Assembly (NCBI GenBank): GCA_021030915.1
Contig: JAGEMR010000066.1
Span: forward strand, 62,001-126,000
From: Astrothelium macrocarpum
Lineage: Eukaryota; Ascomycota; Dothideomycetes; Trypetheliales; Trypetheliaceae
DNA length: 64,000 nt
Direction: 5' to 3'
Each line of letters starts with the position of its first letter. Position 1 is the first letter of the stretch. Shown here piece after piece: positions 1 through 12,034 of the stretch. The position numbers and the translations under genes were made by a program. The notes under the pieces were generated by a model, which saw nothing but the letters and a program-made list of their open reading frames with translations, searched no databases and was not told the DNA's origin.

Positions 1-662
1 TAGTCAAGTTAGCAATCAGAGCTCTGGGGCGTTTCAGCGGTTTGGCAGCAGCGATCTTCCGGTTGCGAGGGATGACTCGTTATCTAAGAATCACGCATGG
101 TCCCATACAGAGAGCCAAGATCATGCAAGACACATCGATATAACTGACGTCGAGATGGCCCACATTCTGACAGACTCGTCAGGACACGGAAGAAAATGAA
201 CGATTGAATGACGCGATGTAGCTCAACACAGCACGAATAGATAGTCTTGTTGTAGAAATTGGTCTTCGCAATTCGAGGAACGATTTCGAATACAGCATTT
301 TGCAGTTTCATGACCCTCATCAAATTCGTGAGAGTCTGGTGAATTGAAAGTTTAGCCGTGATGGAGAACATCATCACTTCAGTCAACTGTAAAGACCGAC
401 TGGGTAAGGGCCGTGCTAATTAGATTCTGGCCTGTCTTCATTACGAATCGGCTTTTGCTTTGCTTCCCCCATTACTTCTGAGAGTTTCGTACATGTAATG
501 CTCTCTAAATCAGTATTTTTTTCCCGATCGTCAAACGACGTCGACGAAAGCATGGCTTATTCATGGAAATAGAGCGGGCGAGATTTTCGAGACCAAGTGA
601 CCATATCTCCGTCCAGAATAAACGGAGCGGGGAGCGTGTCGCGCCGTGCCGCAACTCTAATC
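1..662. other. left flank, no gene supported
   Basis: Short open frames occur on both strands but none shows a recognisable motif, signal peptide or splice structure. The stretch ends at the TA dinucleotide that borders the transposon starting at 665. A gene fragment running in from the left cannot be excluded. Confidence 0.4.
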
Positions 663-664
663 TA

Positions 665-705
665 CGAGTCAGCCCCACCTTCTGCAACAGCCCACCTTCT
701 GCAAC
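665..705 (+). repeat. left terminal inverted repeat of the pogo-type element
   Basis: 41 bp starting CGAGTCAGCCCC, matching the reverse complement of 2776-2816 except at one base. It holds an iterated CCCACCTTCTGCAAC motif (twice in full, with a third CCCACC start just inside), a plausible set of transposase binding sites. Confidence 0.92.
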
Positions 706-761
706 GCCCCACCAGCATCAACGAAATTATTTCAAACGCCTCAATCTCCACCACCATAGCC

Positions 762-1055
762 CCAATCGATGAGGCAATTGCAGATTTGAAATTGCGAGGT
801 GCGAAAGATATACGCGCGACTGCAGAAAAGTACAAAATACACCCTTCTACGTTATCGCGGCGCTTCAGAGGTCTCATAGCGGATATCCACACCGTATAAG
901 AAGAAGCCAATATCAATCTCTTTCCCGCGCAAAAAAAGACTATAATTAATTATATTAATAAATTTATGTATCAAAATTTATTTTTTATAATAAAAATGAT
1001 TCGAATATTCATCGAAAATATGACTGGAATTTATTTGAAAAAGAATTAGATTAAA
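762..1055 (+). pseudogene. pogo-type transposase relic (HTH N-terminus)
   Basis: The reading frame from 762 gives EAIADLKLRGAKDIRATAEK followed by YKIHPSTLSRRFRG, the N-terminal helix-turn-helix typical of fungal pogo/Fot1 transposases. It hits a stop at 897-899. In the same frame beyond the stop, relic words (EEANINLFPAQKKTIINYIN, then MIRIFIENMTGIYLKKN and another stop) still follow the family order. Residues normally encoded by GC-rich codons have become Phe, Ile, Lys or Asn, as C-to-T decay would produce. The catalytic DDE part is not recognisable. Non-functional. Confidence 0.82.
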
Positions 1056-2775
1056 AAATGAATTTTTCGAAATCAATAAATTTTTTATTTAAAATATTTA
1101 AATATAATTAAATTTATATATATTCGAATAAAAAATTTCAGATATATAAAAAATTATTTTGAATTCGTAAATTATAAATATTTAATAATTTTTTAATTAA
1201 TTTTTAATAAATAGAATAAAAAATTGATCAATATAAGATTTTTATTAAAAATATATATAATATAAATGAAAAAGATTTTTTATTCGGAAAATTTTATAAA
1301 TTTAGAAGAATATTTATATATAAAATTTTTGAATAAAATAAATTATTTAAAATAAATAAAAATGATAATTAAAATTGGATTATAATAATTATTTATATAA
1401 AAATAAAAAATAAAATATTATCATTAATATTATTTTATTATTTTATTATAAATAATTTATAGAATTTATAGATGAATAATTTCGATTCAAAAAAATATAA
1501 TATTTTTTTTATAAATATATTTTCGGATTGAATAAATGATGAAATTACGTTATAATAATTCAATAAAATATTCGATTAATATATTAAAACGGAAATAAAT
1601 TTTGACTGAAAATTTCGTTTTTTAATATCAGATAATTATGATAATCATTTAATGATGGTATTTTTTAAAATTTATTAAAAAAGAAATATTCATTTAACGA
1701 TATTTTTATTTTATTTAATATATTGATTATAATTTTTTAATATCAGTCTTTTTAATCCATTCGTAAATTATTATTTATAAAATTTGAATAAATAAATTTC
1801 AAAATATTACAATTTATTTAATTTTTTGAAATAAAATTTCCTTTTTATTTTTTAATAAATTTGGATATCTGTCTTTATTAAAAAGAATATAATAAATGGC
1901 TGATGAAAGGTAGATTTAATATTTTTTAATTCCAGTAAAATATTAGATCAGATTATATTTTCAGAATTTAAATAATAAATTTATGAGATTTCTGAATCAA
2001 TAAATTCAATAATCATTTTTTATTAAAATATTTTTCAATTTATTCGAAATTATAAAAATAGCGAGATTTTATTTAAAAATAAAATTTTTATTGATATAAT
2101 ATTTTTTCTAATAATAAAATATGAATTATTTGAATATAAAATAATTAATTTTTATGAAATTATTCAATTAATTAAATTCTAATAAAAAAAATCGAAATTA
2201 TTATTTAAAAAAATTGATATTCAATAAATTCAATTCTTCTTTTCGAATAAAATATAATAATAATTTGATAAAAAAAAAATTGAATAAAAAGAAATTTAAT
2301 AAAAGGAATTATAAAAATAATATGATAAAATTCAAAAAAATTTATTCAAAAAAATTAAAAAATTTGTAATAAAAAAATAGCGTCAATAAATAATAATAAT
2401 AAAAAAAATAGCTGCTGAAAAATAATATCAGAAATTTATTTTAAAATAAATAAAAAATATTATATCAATTATTTCGGTAGAATCATTCAATATATCCAAA
2501 ATATCAAAAAAAATAAGATGAAAATTTTTAATATTTATATTTAAAATTTCAAATTCTAAAATGATAATAATTAGAATTTCGGCTATAAAGATTTCAATAC
2601 GATCTTTTAGATCTGGACGCGTGCGTAATCTTCCACAACGTTTCAGACAATAGAATTTATAATTAAAAATATTCGCCAAAATCAATTCTATAATTCTGCC
2701 AGTTCAAATATTAAAATAATTAGTTTGTGGTGGAGCAATGGCCCTTCGAATAGGTGGTGCCGAATCCGGGCTGTT

Positions 2776-2816
2776 GTTGCAAAAGGTGGGCTGTTGCAGA
2801 AGGTGGGGCTGACTCG
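2776..2816 (-). repeat. right terminal inverted repeat of the pogo-type element
   Basis: Reverse complement of 665-705 with one C/T difference. It is followed immediately by TA (2817-2818). Similarity to the left end stops sharply after 41 bp. Confidence 0.92.
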
Positions 2817-2818
2817 TA

Positions 2819-3830
2819 CAGTGCGGCATTCCTACAAGGCTGACCACTATTTTGACCTACATTAGCGGCCACAACTAACGAATGATGTCTAAGAGCAAGT
2901 CTTTCAGCTGACACAATTTAATAGCGTGTGGCACGGTAGACTTGTCGAACGAGTTCGGCAGTGACAAAAAGAATGAAAATCGGATGACTGATTCTTGACT
3001 AAAGCTGCCTGTGCATGAGGCACGGCGCCGCTCCGCACCACTCGTAACGAATCTCGAACAAGGACAACAGCGCTTGAGTGCAATGCAGAATGATGCAATC
3101 CGTTTTTGGAACGCTGCATTGCAGCTCGTTGTTTCCCATTTGCCTCACTAACACTCATTTGAGATGATCTACTTTCGCCATAGCTGCCTATGCCTTAGCT
3201 ATTCGGTTCATTTTGGAGCTGCTGCAAGGTATGCATAATGACTGACCACCATCTCCTCTAGCTTTCGGCCACGTCGAATAACTTGGTGTGGTACACATGC
3301 TATGATGAGTGGATGCCATTTGACAACATGGCGGTACCGGACACCAGAGATTGATGATCCAATTTGTCACAATGGGATGTGAATGTATTAATGCCACCCT
3401 ATGACATACTTCGTCGCACAACGCCACTTCGCCTGCATGTGCAGTTGCAGCTGCGCTTCTGTGCTGTTGCATCTGCCCGCTGATCTGATTGATTGCGAGT
3501 GATTGACGAAAAGAATCTCAGCTAAGCGCACTAGCCACTTTACGAAGAACGCGAGATGCATGAAATCGATCATCGTGATAAAGTCAACTATGCTAATTTG
3601 AATCGAAAAGGGAAGTATTACATTGCAACGTCCAAGATAACTGTCCAGCAGCACCGTAATTCGTATCTCTATAGCATAAAAGAAAAGGCTAACATTGAGT
3701 AGGCAGGATATCGATTTGGCGTTTGAAGCCAAATTTCCTACTTCACATTTACCCCTTTTTGGTCCGATGTTTATCCATTTGAACCTCCCTTTTGCCTCGC
3801 TAAATCAAACTAAAAAACCAAACAGGTAGA
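2819..3830. other. intergenic, no gene supported
   Basis: About 1 kb between the transposon and the 3' end of the first P450 gene. Composition is normal, and several short overlapping frames lack recognisable domains or splice signals. I see nothing specific here. Confidence 0.4.
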
Positions 3831-5472
3831 TTACTCGGTCTTCTTGACGAGTTTGACATCAAAGGAATGCTTGTCGATAATTCCAAAAAACTTCTGGCTC
3901 TCCCATTTGACGTCAGCATTAGGTGTGTTGGCCTTCTTGAGGTCAAAGGTCCAGAGCAACTTTGCGAGAATGAGACGCATCTCTGCCCATGCAAGAGGTA
4001 TCCCAATGCATGACCGTGGCCCACATCCGAAAGTTCGAACACATGCCCTATCGTCGTTGTAGTAAGGTGAACTTGGGTTAGTCTTAACTTCATCGAGCCA
4101 CCGCTCAGGTCGCCAGGAGTGGGGTTTATGAAAATGTTGCTCCGAGAACATTAGTGTAATGGGATTGATGGTGACGAATGTCTATCGAGGGTGAGAAGAG
4201 TTTGCACATTGAGTCTTGTGTTGCTCACATTTCCCGTGACAAAATAGCCTGCAACAGTGCCTCCCTGTGGTGGCGAGATGCGTATACTACCACCTGGGCT
4301 AGGATTCATTAGTACATAGGACCAGTGAACACATGACAATGAACATCTCACGTTGGCATACACATACGCAGACCTTCGTTAATAACGGCCTTCAGATACG
4401 GAAGTTGCTTCAGAGCTGCAAAAGAAATATCATGTGTGTCATGAAAAGATCCACGAAGCTCATCTGTAAGACGAGCCAGAGATAGTGGATCCTGTACAAG
4501 ATGATTCGTGATGCCTGTGAGAACGGTAACGGTAGTCTCGCTTCCCGCAATCATCAGAAGAGCAGCATTAGCTTGTATCTCCCCCAACGACAAGCCCTCT
4601 TTGCCGTTTTCACCACGTCTCTCTATTAGTGAAATAATGTCAGGTCTCTCTACATTCGATTCAAGACGTCGATTGGTTTTGTCAGCAGCGAACCTTGCGT
4701 GCTCTTCTCTCTTTCTCCTTGCGCTTTCAGGGATAAAGCGGATTAGATACTTGAAAAGTAGAGGATAGTGTCTGATAGTGATCAACAAGTACATGTATTT
4801 GACGGAGTTGAACATAAAGCTCATCCATGCATGATATTGCACTTCCTCAAGACAGTGAAAAGATTCCCCAAAGGCGAGGTCACCGATAATGTCGAAGAGA
4901 ACAAAATTGAACCATTCAATGACGTTGACTACGATCGCTCCGTCATCGCTCGCCGTGATACGTTCATCAAGTCTATGGATGAAAAGGTCGGCGTATTCCT
5001 GGAGAATGAACTCTTGTCGAAGCATGGCTCTCTCAGTGAAGCCTGGGTCCATAGCTCTTCGGACTCGTGCATGTTCTTTGGGATCTACCTGAGTGAAAAT
5101 CGAAGAAGTTTCGTCTGCCGGAGAGCCATGATATGTCTCGCTCTTTGGAAATGCGGAATGATTACCTCGATTCGAGTAGATGTCCTCCCATGCAGCTGAG
5201 TTTGCGAAGGAAAGTTCATCTGGGGCAACTCGTACCACCTCGCCGTACTTTCTATGAAGATCTTGAACAATGTAAGGAAACCGACCGCTCCATGACGCGC
5301 GAATGTGGGGAAGTCGTGTGGCGTGCCAGAGTACTGGACCTGGGAATTTTGAGAGTGGGTGGAAATAGACATTGTAAATGCAGTATGCAATGGGAACAAG
5401 AGAGACAAGGATACATGTAGTTATAGCTCGTATCCAGAAATCATGCAGAGTGAACGGTTGTGTGGTCTCCAT
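3831..5472 (-). CDS. cytochrome P450 monooxygenase (three exons, 513 aa)
   Basis: Haem-thiolate monooxygenase of unknown substrate, anchored in the ER by an N-terminal membrane helix (about residues 10-33, before the FHPLSKFPGP hinge). Exons: 5472-4352, 4298-4229 and 4181-3831. The introns of 53 and 47 nt have GTGAG donors, and the first has a TACTAAT branch site. Visible P450 landmarks in order: I-helix AGSETT, K-helix EGLR (ExxR), PERW, and the haem loop FGCGPRSCIG with ligand Cys455. I chose the Met at 5472 because it lies directly before the membrane helix; an in-frame Met 27 codons upstream is unlikely. The gene is divergent from the hydrolase at 6507, with about 1 kb between. Family length (about 500 aa) fits a complete enzyme. 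A CYP number needs a database comparison. Confidence 0.93.
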
Positions 5473-6506
5473 TGCCAAAAAGTCGAGAGAACGAAGCCGT
5501 TGATGACTACTCTCCTCCCATGCAATGCGAGATGGATAGAGTAGTACTTGCAAAAGCTGCTAAAGAAACCCAACGCTCGAACTTCACGTGGCTACTGTTA
5601 GGCCAGGCAGTCAATTTCCCGGATAACCAGGCTGCTAACGATACAACCCAACATTTGACACACAAGCACTGTTATGTGTCCGACTTCACTCTGCATTGTA
5701 CTCTTGCGTAAATCATTTCTGAGGAAGGATGCATACCTAGTATTTGAAATCCTGACCAGACTTCTTCCTGAGGCGCACTACCGTGAAATACTTCCATTTT
5801 TCATAGTTCAGGTGAGCCTTGATGAGAAGAATTTCTTTTGGGTCCGACTGACAGGTCTCCGTACGTGATCCGTTCTGAGGGTAGGCTTACGCTCTGCGCT
5901 CATGCCAGTAAGTCAGGCAAGTGGCCTTCGTCCTATTGATACTTCTGCACATCATGCTACTGTGGCTTCTCAAGCTGCTGCCGCTGTATCTAGCGCTCCT
6001 TTCGCTACATGCGGGAGGCTGAAGGCATTCGCGGGATCTCTGTGCGGTGCTCCGCCCCCAATTTCACGCCCGGGAAGCAGACACCCAGGACCGAGATCGC
6101 TCTGCCGATCGGCGTGCAAGTGCCAAGAGCTGGCCTGTTCATGTTATAGACCTGAGAAGCGTGTACATGCAAATGCCATGGAATCGCTCAGATAATAACA
6201 GATATTATTGACTTGCTCTACCATCATTTTTTTCCGCTCAGCTTTGACATCTCCGTCTATCGTGCAGGGATTTAATTTGTCTCTGCAACTGGTCTTTTCG
6301 CAGTCATGGCAGATTCACGCATCTTGCTGCAGCATCAGATGGGTACCAGCACAACCCTACATACAAAGCTGCGGAGCGTCCAAAGTTTGAAATGAATTTC
6401 TAATGTTATAAATCTTGGAGACAAGTTTAAAGTTTGGATTTGTGCGTGCAGGGATTTCTGTAACCTGCCTACCCGACCAAGCTTACCTAGGTGCATATCA
6501 AACGAC
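5473..6506. promoter_or_regulatory. divergent intergenic region, P450 / alpha-beta hydrolase
   Basis: About 1 kb between two divergently oriented start codons, so it must hold both promoters. No coding gene and no specific operator is recognisable. Confidence 0.4.
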
Positions 6507-7844
6507 ATGGCTTCAACGCATGCTATCTATACAGCCTCCTTTATCTCGGCCTCGTCGCCAATCTCAGCAAACCGTCCTCTGCAAAGTCCAAAACTTCCCA
6601 TGGCCTCCCTTACCCGCCCTGAAATCGCACCACCGTCCACACTCAACTCCATCCGCCAAGCAACCCTGACCCGCCAACCCCTCAAAGGCCTCTGGGTCCT
6701 ATTTGCTCTATCCAGCACGATCATCCGCCTTCCCTTCTGGATAACACTATATCTCTTCCCCTCGCTACGCCCAAACCCGCACTGGACCCTCCGCCAATCC
6801 CTTGCGCTGCGGCTCGTCCGCCTCTTAGTCCACCATACCGCGTTGACCGAATCGCACACACCCACCCCGCTGACACCCGGCCGCGAGAAACATCGGTGGG
6901 TCGTCATTGATCCGTCAGAAGCACCGTACAAGGCCGTATTCACAGGTATCGTGACGAAGGACAAGGAAATAAAGCCACAACCCCTCGGCGCGACATGGTA
7001 CAGCCCACCCCCATCAGTAATGGCGGGCAAAAAGGATGCCCCCTCTAGCAACGGGACAGACACCGCGACGGAGAACGAGATCGTAGTCCTGCATTTCCAC
7101 GGCGGCGCCTTCGTCATCGGCGACGGTCGCACCCGGGACGCCGGCTACGCATCGACGCTGTTCCGCTCTCCGCAGGGCGCGAAAGCGACACGCGTGCTCG
7201 CGCCGCAATACCGACTCGCTAGGGATGCGCGCGGCAGGTTCCCCGCGGCGCTGCAGGACGCGGTGCTGAGCTATGCGTACCTGGTGCGGGGGCTGGGTAT
7301 CCCGAGCGAACGCATCGTGGTGTCGGGGGATAGCGCGGGCGGGAACCTCGCGGTTGCGCTGTTGCGGTATGTTGCGGAGTATGGCGGGGAGGTGGGCTTG
7401 GACGTGCCGGCTGCCGCGTGGCTGTGGAGTCCGTGGTTGGATTTGGGTGCGGTGAGACCGGAGGGCGCGGTGGAGCGGAATCCGAGGTATGGGACGGATT
7501 ATTTGGAGAGTGGGTTTGGGCGTTGGGGGAGTTATGGGTATTGTCCGCTGAAGGTGGCGGTGGTGGAGGTGGAGGATGGATGGGTTAGTCCGTTGGGAAA
7601 GCCATTTGCGACGAAGACACCGATTTGGTCGCAGGTAGGGAGTGCAGAGGTGTTGTATGAAGAAGGGAAGACGTTTGTGGAGCAGATGAAGGGGGTGAGC
7701 GGGAATACGGCCGAGATTCATGTTGTTGAACACGCGCCGCATGATATTTGCCTGATTGGTAATATTCTGGGCTGGAAATATGAGGCTTTGGATAGTGCAC
7801 GAAGAGCGGGAGAATTTTTAAGGAGGGAGAAAAAGGTCTCGTAA
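6507..7844 (+). CDS. alpha/beta-hydrolase fold-3 esterase/lipase-like protein
   Basis: Uninterrupted 445-codon frame of the hormone-sensitive-lipase-like (alpha/beta-hydrolase_3) family, which hydrolyses carboxylic esters. The oxyanion motif HGGAF begins at His198, the nucleophile elbow GDSAGG puts Ser276 at the active site, and His412 in HAPHD fits the catalytic His. An Asp in the C-terminal third completes the triad but I cannot assign it with certainty. A hydrophobic segment near residues 63-85 (LWVLFALSSTIIRLPFWITL) suggests membrane association, as in several fungal members. A second Met at 6600 is an alternative start. The coding sequence is very GC-rich in third positions compared with its flanks. 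No partner genes indicate the substrate. Confidence 0.88.
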   Translation: MASTHAIYTASFISASSPISANRPLQSPKLPMASLTRPEIAPPSTLNSIRQATLTRQPLKGLWVLFALSSTIIRLPFWITLYLFPSLRPNPHWTLRQSLALRLVRLLVHHTALTESHTPTPLTPGREKHRWVVIDPSEAPYKAVFTGIVTKDKEIKPQPLGATWYSPPPSVMAGKKDAPSSNGTDTATENEIVVLHFHGGAFVIGDGRTRDAGYASTLFRSPQGAKATRVLAPQYRLARDARGRFPAALQDAVLSYAYLVRGLGIPSERIVVSGDSAGGNLAVALLRYVAEYGGEVGLDVPAAAWLWSPWLDLGAVRPEGAVERNPRYGTDYLESGFGRWGSYGYCPLKVAVVEVEDGWVSPLGKPFATKTPIWSQVGSAEVLYEEGKTFVEQMKGVSGNTAEIHVVEHAPHDICLIGNILGWKYEALDSARRAGEFLRREKKVS

Positions 7845-8277
7845 TCCATGGTATCACATTCCATCAGTCTTAGATTGGTCACTGCTACGACGCCATGCAA
7901 TATTCAAAGCAAAGCCTATTCATCTAGGCTGCTTTTGAGTCTTCTGGCATTTTCTTGCTACATATTGTTATTAGTCTACCTGCTATACCTCTCTGGTCTC
8001 GCTTCATGTCAATCTTCAATCGTGCCGCACATCACTGTTCAAATTTTAAAACCGATCCATCTTCAGTTATTATGATGTCAATCAATCTTGAACGTCAGAG
8101 ACCGCCAATCACCATTGTCAATTTACTTCAATCTTCCATAAAGCATATCATCAATCTTTTTAAAGGACATCAGTCTTCCATTTGATCATCACCTCAATGC
8201 CAAACCCAAGCTCCTCAACACACAATGCCAGTCTTCATCGTTTCATGTCACTTGAACATGAGAGCTGTAGTATGGCT
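7845..8277. other. convergent 3' region, nothing specific
   Basis: 433 bp between the ends of the convergent hydrolase and dynamin genes. It is A/T-leaning with repeated TCAATCTT-like words, and no gene is visible. Confidence 0.4.
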
Positions 8278-10809
8278 TCAGAATGACTCTTCTTCCACTT
8301 CAATCCCTGGAAACTCCCTGAGACGGGCTTGGGCCTTCTCTAATGCCTCCTTTTCGCGGGTAAGATTGATGCGCTGTTGCTCACGCTCCGGATCTTGAGA
8401 CAAAAGCTTCACACACGTGTCCTGCACTTCAGACACTGGGAAAAACAAGATTAGCATTGAGACTGGTTGTTTCAGATACTGCAGAACTTACAATCGGCCT
8501 GATCCAGGCCCAATCCAGCTTTCAAATGCTGCGTCAAAGCTTCTTTACAGCCACCAAATAGTTCAGCTTGCATGGTCTGGTACACCACGTCGATGAACCT
8601 GGGTGTCGCAACACGATAATAAGCGCGGACTTTCGCCATGACTTCAATCGCGCATTGATACTCGTCATCTCCAAGTTCGTTCATCAGATTATCTCTATCC
8701 TTCTGGATCTTCTTTGTCCTGTCTTGTCCCTCTGTTTTCCTAAAAAGATTCTCCTCATGAGCATCGATCAGCACATTTGCACGTTCCTCAAAGCGTTGTG
8801 CTTTCAGGCCTGCCATCTCATCCTTTGTGTATGAAGACATGAGGCTATCGTGCATGGTCATTGGCTTGAACCTCTCGAACATCAAGGCACGACTAGTGGC
8901 GTTATTGAAGGATGTGATGGTCTGGCTGAGAAACAGCATAGAGAGATCTTCGACCTTGTTAGGAAGCGGAGTGCGTTCATAAGGCTTGAGAACTTCTTTG
9001 AGCATCATCTTGAAAAGTTTTACCATAAGCTGTTTGATCCGTTGAACAAACTTTTCGAGTGGAACATGCCAGTTCTGGAGCGATGTGAGAACAATCTGAT
9101 CGAGCGCTTTAGAATCGTATTCATCAGGGATACCCGAAAGGGACACGCTGACAAGGATTTTTTTTACTTTTTCCAACTTGAAACTTTGCTGGTAGTTATT
9201 CGCAGCGTTCGGATGGTGCGAGGCGCCCGCGCGTGATTTCCTTGCAGAGTTGCGGCTCTGTGGCGATCCATTTGGTGTCGACGGGTTTCCATTCTCTAGT
9301 TTACGCCTTTTTTTAGGAGTCGTTGGCTCTTTGACTGGTATAGAGTAGGTGGGTTCGTCGCTGTCGAGATCAATGATCTGCGTTTCTGCCTTCTTAGATG
9401 GCGTTGGAGTGGTGCTTGCACGCACCGGTAGAGTGGTAGTTTTTTCACTATCGTGCCAATCCACACAAGGAAGCTGGTCAGTAATTGCTTCGCTAAGACT
9501 CTCAACATGCTTGCGCCATGAAGTACGAAAGCCCGTGCTTGAAGAAGTGCCGTCAAGATATGTTTGGATGGTATTGACGAACTGGTTGAGAATCTCCGTG
9601 ACAAGACCATAAGAATTTCCGGTAGGTTTTGGAGGAAACTGGGCGAGCTTTGAGTTGACGTCATCGAGACATTCTTCGATCTTCTCGATGATCTCAGGGA
9701 GACTGGCTTCAATGATAGTCATAAGCTTTTGTGAGAGGGTTACACGGAGATTGTCTGTGCCAAAACGGTCCTTGAATGCAACCAGCTCTGTCGTCCAGGG
9801 TTTCGTGGTTTCAAAAAATCCCTTCTCCTTAGCGCGGGCTTCGACATGGTCAATCTTTCGTTCTAGCTCTGCAGGCGATGGCTGCTTCGTTACAAAGTAA
9901 CCATAGCCAAGCTTGAACTTCTCCCCATTGAGAGTGTCTCGCCAGATGTTGATGGTGTCACCAACTTGAAGTAGGTCAGGCTTAGTGAGAACTCCCAGAC
10001 AGCGATCCTCCGCTTCAGCCTCCCGGACAAGACTCGCGGCACTGGACGTCTGAATATCGGAGCCCATGGAACACGCCAAGAGGATCAGAGTCGTGTATCC
10101 TTCGATCTTACTCATAACAAGATCTCGCACGACTTGGATCAAGTATTTGTCCTTGGAGAACTCCGTTTGATTTATGATTCCTGGTAGATCGCAAAAAGAC
10201 AGGTTCGGGATATTGCGATCAGAAATTTCCAAATAAACTGTATTTGGGGAGAATCCCTCTTGCGTAGTCGGTAAGCGTGCGTGACGGCCATTCTTTGTTT
10301 TGAAGAACTCTCGCGGGTCGACGGTTGGAGTCAAGACAGCGTCTTGGGCAGCTTTGATAAGAGGCTCAAGATCATCTTTTACAGTAACAGTCGCAAGATG
10401 TATCATTTCCGGGTTTGTTTTCATCTCCCACGAAGAATCTTGCTCATTCGCTAAGTGTGGGCTCCCCATAAAGGTGTGTGTCTTCAACAATGAGATCTTA
10501 CAAGTCCAGGATGACTTGGGGTCACTGGCGTTGGTCATGGTGATCTGGATCGGACACTGCCATCTATATTAGCGTTTAACAAACGCAAAGAAAATCTGTT
10601 TAGCATACTCTTGTACAAGTTTGTGAAGCTCGAGGTACTTTGATACCACTGAGAGCCTCGACAATTGAGCTCTTTCCTGCTGATTGGTCTCCAACGACAA
10701 CGATCTTGGGAAGTGGGATTTGAGATTTCTGAACCCCAAATTGCTCAAGGTCGTTGACAATATCAATAAGCTGTCTGCTCTTGTCCCCAAGGACGTCCAT
10801 GATAGGCAT
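8278..10809 (-). CDS. dynamin-family (Mx-like) GTPase, 807 aa
   Basis: Large GTPase of the dynamin superfamily, which assembles on membranes or in the cytoplasm or nucleus; the fungal Mx-like branch is poorly characterised. Exons: 10809-10609, 10556-8492 and 8435-8278, with 52- and 56-nt introns, summing to 808 codons. The G1 P-loop GDQSAGKSS is at residues 40-48, G3 DLPG starts at about 190, and G4 TKPD is at about 258-261. The middle/stalk region and a C-terminal GED-like helical region follow. A disordered, basic insert interrupts the stalk. It contains IIDLDSDE (about 457-464), which looks like a SUMO-interaction motif, and PKKRRKL (about 477-483), which looks like a nuclear localisation signal. 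There is no PH or proline-rich domain, so it is not a classical endocytic dynamin. Divergent from the GMPPA-like gene. Confidence 0.93.
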
Positions 10810-12034
10810 TACGGAACTGACAGTTATCTCCTAACGTGAAGCTGTAGAGAAAGGTAAAGAAAGCGGGGTCTTAAGCAAGAATCGGAGGACCCGGACAATG
10901 AGTCAGAGCTCGGCCTGGGATTTTGGGCTAAGAGTGTTGAAAGAAGTGATGAAGAAAAGAAAAGTGGGGAAGTGTGTTACAACCAAGTGTATGTGTATCT
11001 GAGAAGCGAGGGTCCTACTCACTTTCGTTTGAATCTTCGCTTTTTTTTCTTGTGAAAGCATATACAATGCCGTCATGACTTACCGTATCCTAAAAGCTGG
11101 GTAGTTGACCGTATATGTATTCGGGCATTATTAGAACAGAAGGCCATGATCGTACTGGTTGGAAACCAGCTTATCAAGAAGATAATGTGAATTGCTATGG
11201 AGATTTGAAGCAAACGAGATCGAGGTGATGAGGAGAGGAATCATCCTCTTCTGACTCTGTATACTTTTTCGCCTTCAAGGTCATCTTTTAAGATTAAGGT
11301 CCATTCTATGTCCTGCTTTACTCGGCTGCAATCATTCTCTCAAAGATCCAAGGGTGAGACGAATTGGACAGGAAATACCAAGCGAGAATACCACATCTCC
11401 GTAAGCCGCAATGCTCTCGAAGGCTCCAGGAAGCCGCCAGTATTATGAAGGCCTCCCAGTAAACGGTATTACAAAAAATGTGATAGCTTTGTGCTGTCAG
11501 TACAGAAACTATGCCTATCGGGGAAAGCCTGAGAGGCACATGGCAGGCACTAGGAATCTAATCTTCCTAAAGCTTTCGGGTTCGTTATAGAAGATACAAG
11601 TCATCTCAAGATAACAAGCAGGTGATGGGATCCGTATCTCGATCATGCAAACCCTTAATGATATACGTCTGCCTCTGAGCGCATGGCTGTTCTGTATGCG
11701 AAAGCAGACTGACGCACTGAGAGAGCCTCCTTCCTAGGTTCAATACGCATATCGCCAAGCATACGCTTGTTCAATATCTAAATGAACGAAAGAGATGAAC
11801 GCTCGATGTGCGAAAAACCCCGAAGCAAATGAGACGGGAGGAATGCGGTTGACGTACATGGTTCCGCCAGCCACGCTGTAACCTTGCGTAACAGATCCAG
11901 GGTCCAACGTGAATCCCTTGGCAGGCACAAGCTTGATGACAAGTATTCACCACTTGAATTCAACTTTCCTTGACCAGATCGCAGCTCTCATACATGTCCT
12001 TCTCTTTGAAACCTGAAAGTGCTGTTCATCAGTC
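10810..12034. promoter_or_regulatory. divergent intergenic region, dynamin / GMPPA-like gene
   Basis: 1225 bp between two divergent start codons. It contains a T8 tract near 11040. Short frames on the minus strand at 11740-11960 overlap in three registers and have no recognisable motif. No gene is supported. Confidence 0.4.

Larger units (their letters stand above)
665..2816 (+). mobile_element. pogo/Fot1-type DNA transposon, RIP-degraded
   Basis: A 2152-bp element is bounded by 41-bp inverted repeats (one mismatch) and flanked on each side by TA (663-664 and 2817-2818), the target duplication of the Tc1/mariner/pogo superfamily. The first ~235 bp have ordinary composition and encode the start of a transposase helix-turn-helix. 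From about 900 to 2700 the DNA is almost pure A/T with stops in every frame, which is what RIP leaves in ascomycete repeats. The border between the ordinary end and the AT-rich interior is abrupt. The element cannot encode a working transposase. The family assignment comes from the HTH, the TA duplication and the transposase relic; no name in a repeat library is claimed. Confidence 0.88.

Noticed and set aside
905..2700. Possible centromere, origin or mitochondrial insertion because of extreme AT content
   Set aside because: It is bounded by transposon inverted repeats and TA duplications and contains transposase relics.
4151..4363. Separate 70-codon frame between the two P450 frames
   Set aside because: It is read-through of two introns and the 70-nt middle exon of the first P450.
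7014..7742. 242-codon antisense frame opposite the alpha/beta-hydrolase
   Set aside because: Low-complexity Arg/His/Pro reading of a GC-rich gene; the sense strand has the catalytic motifs.
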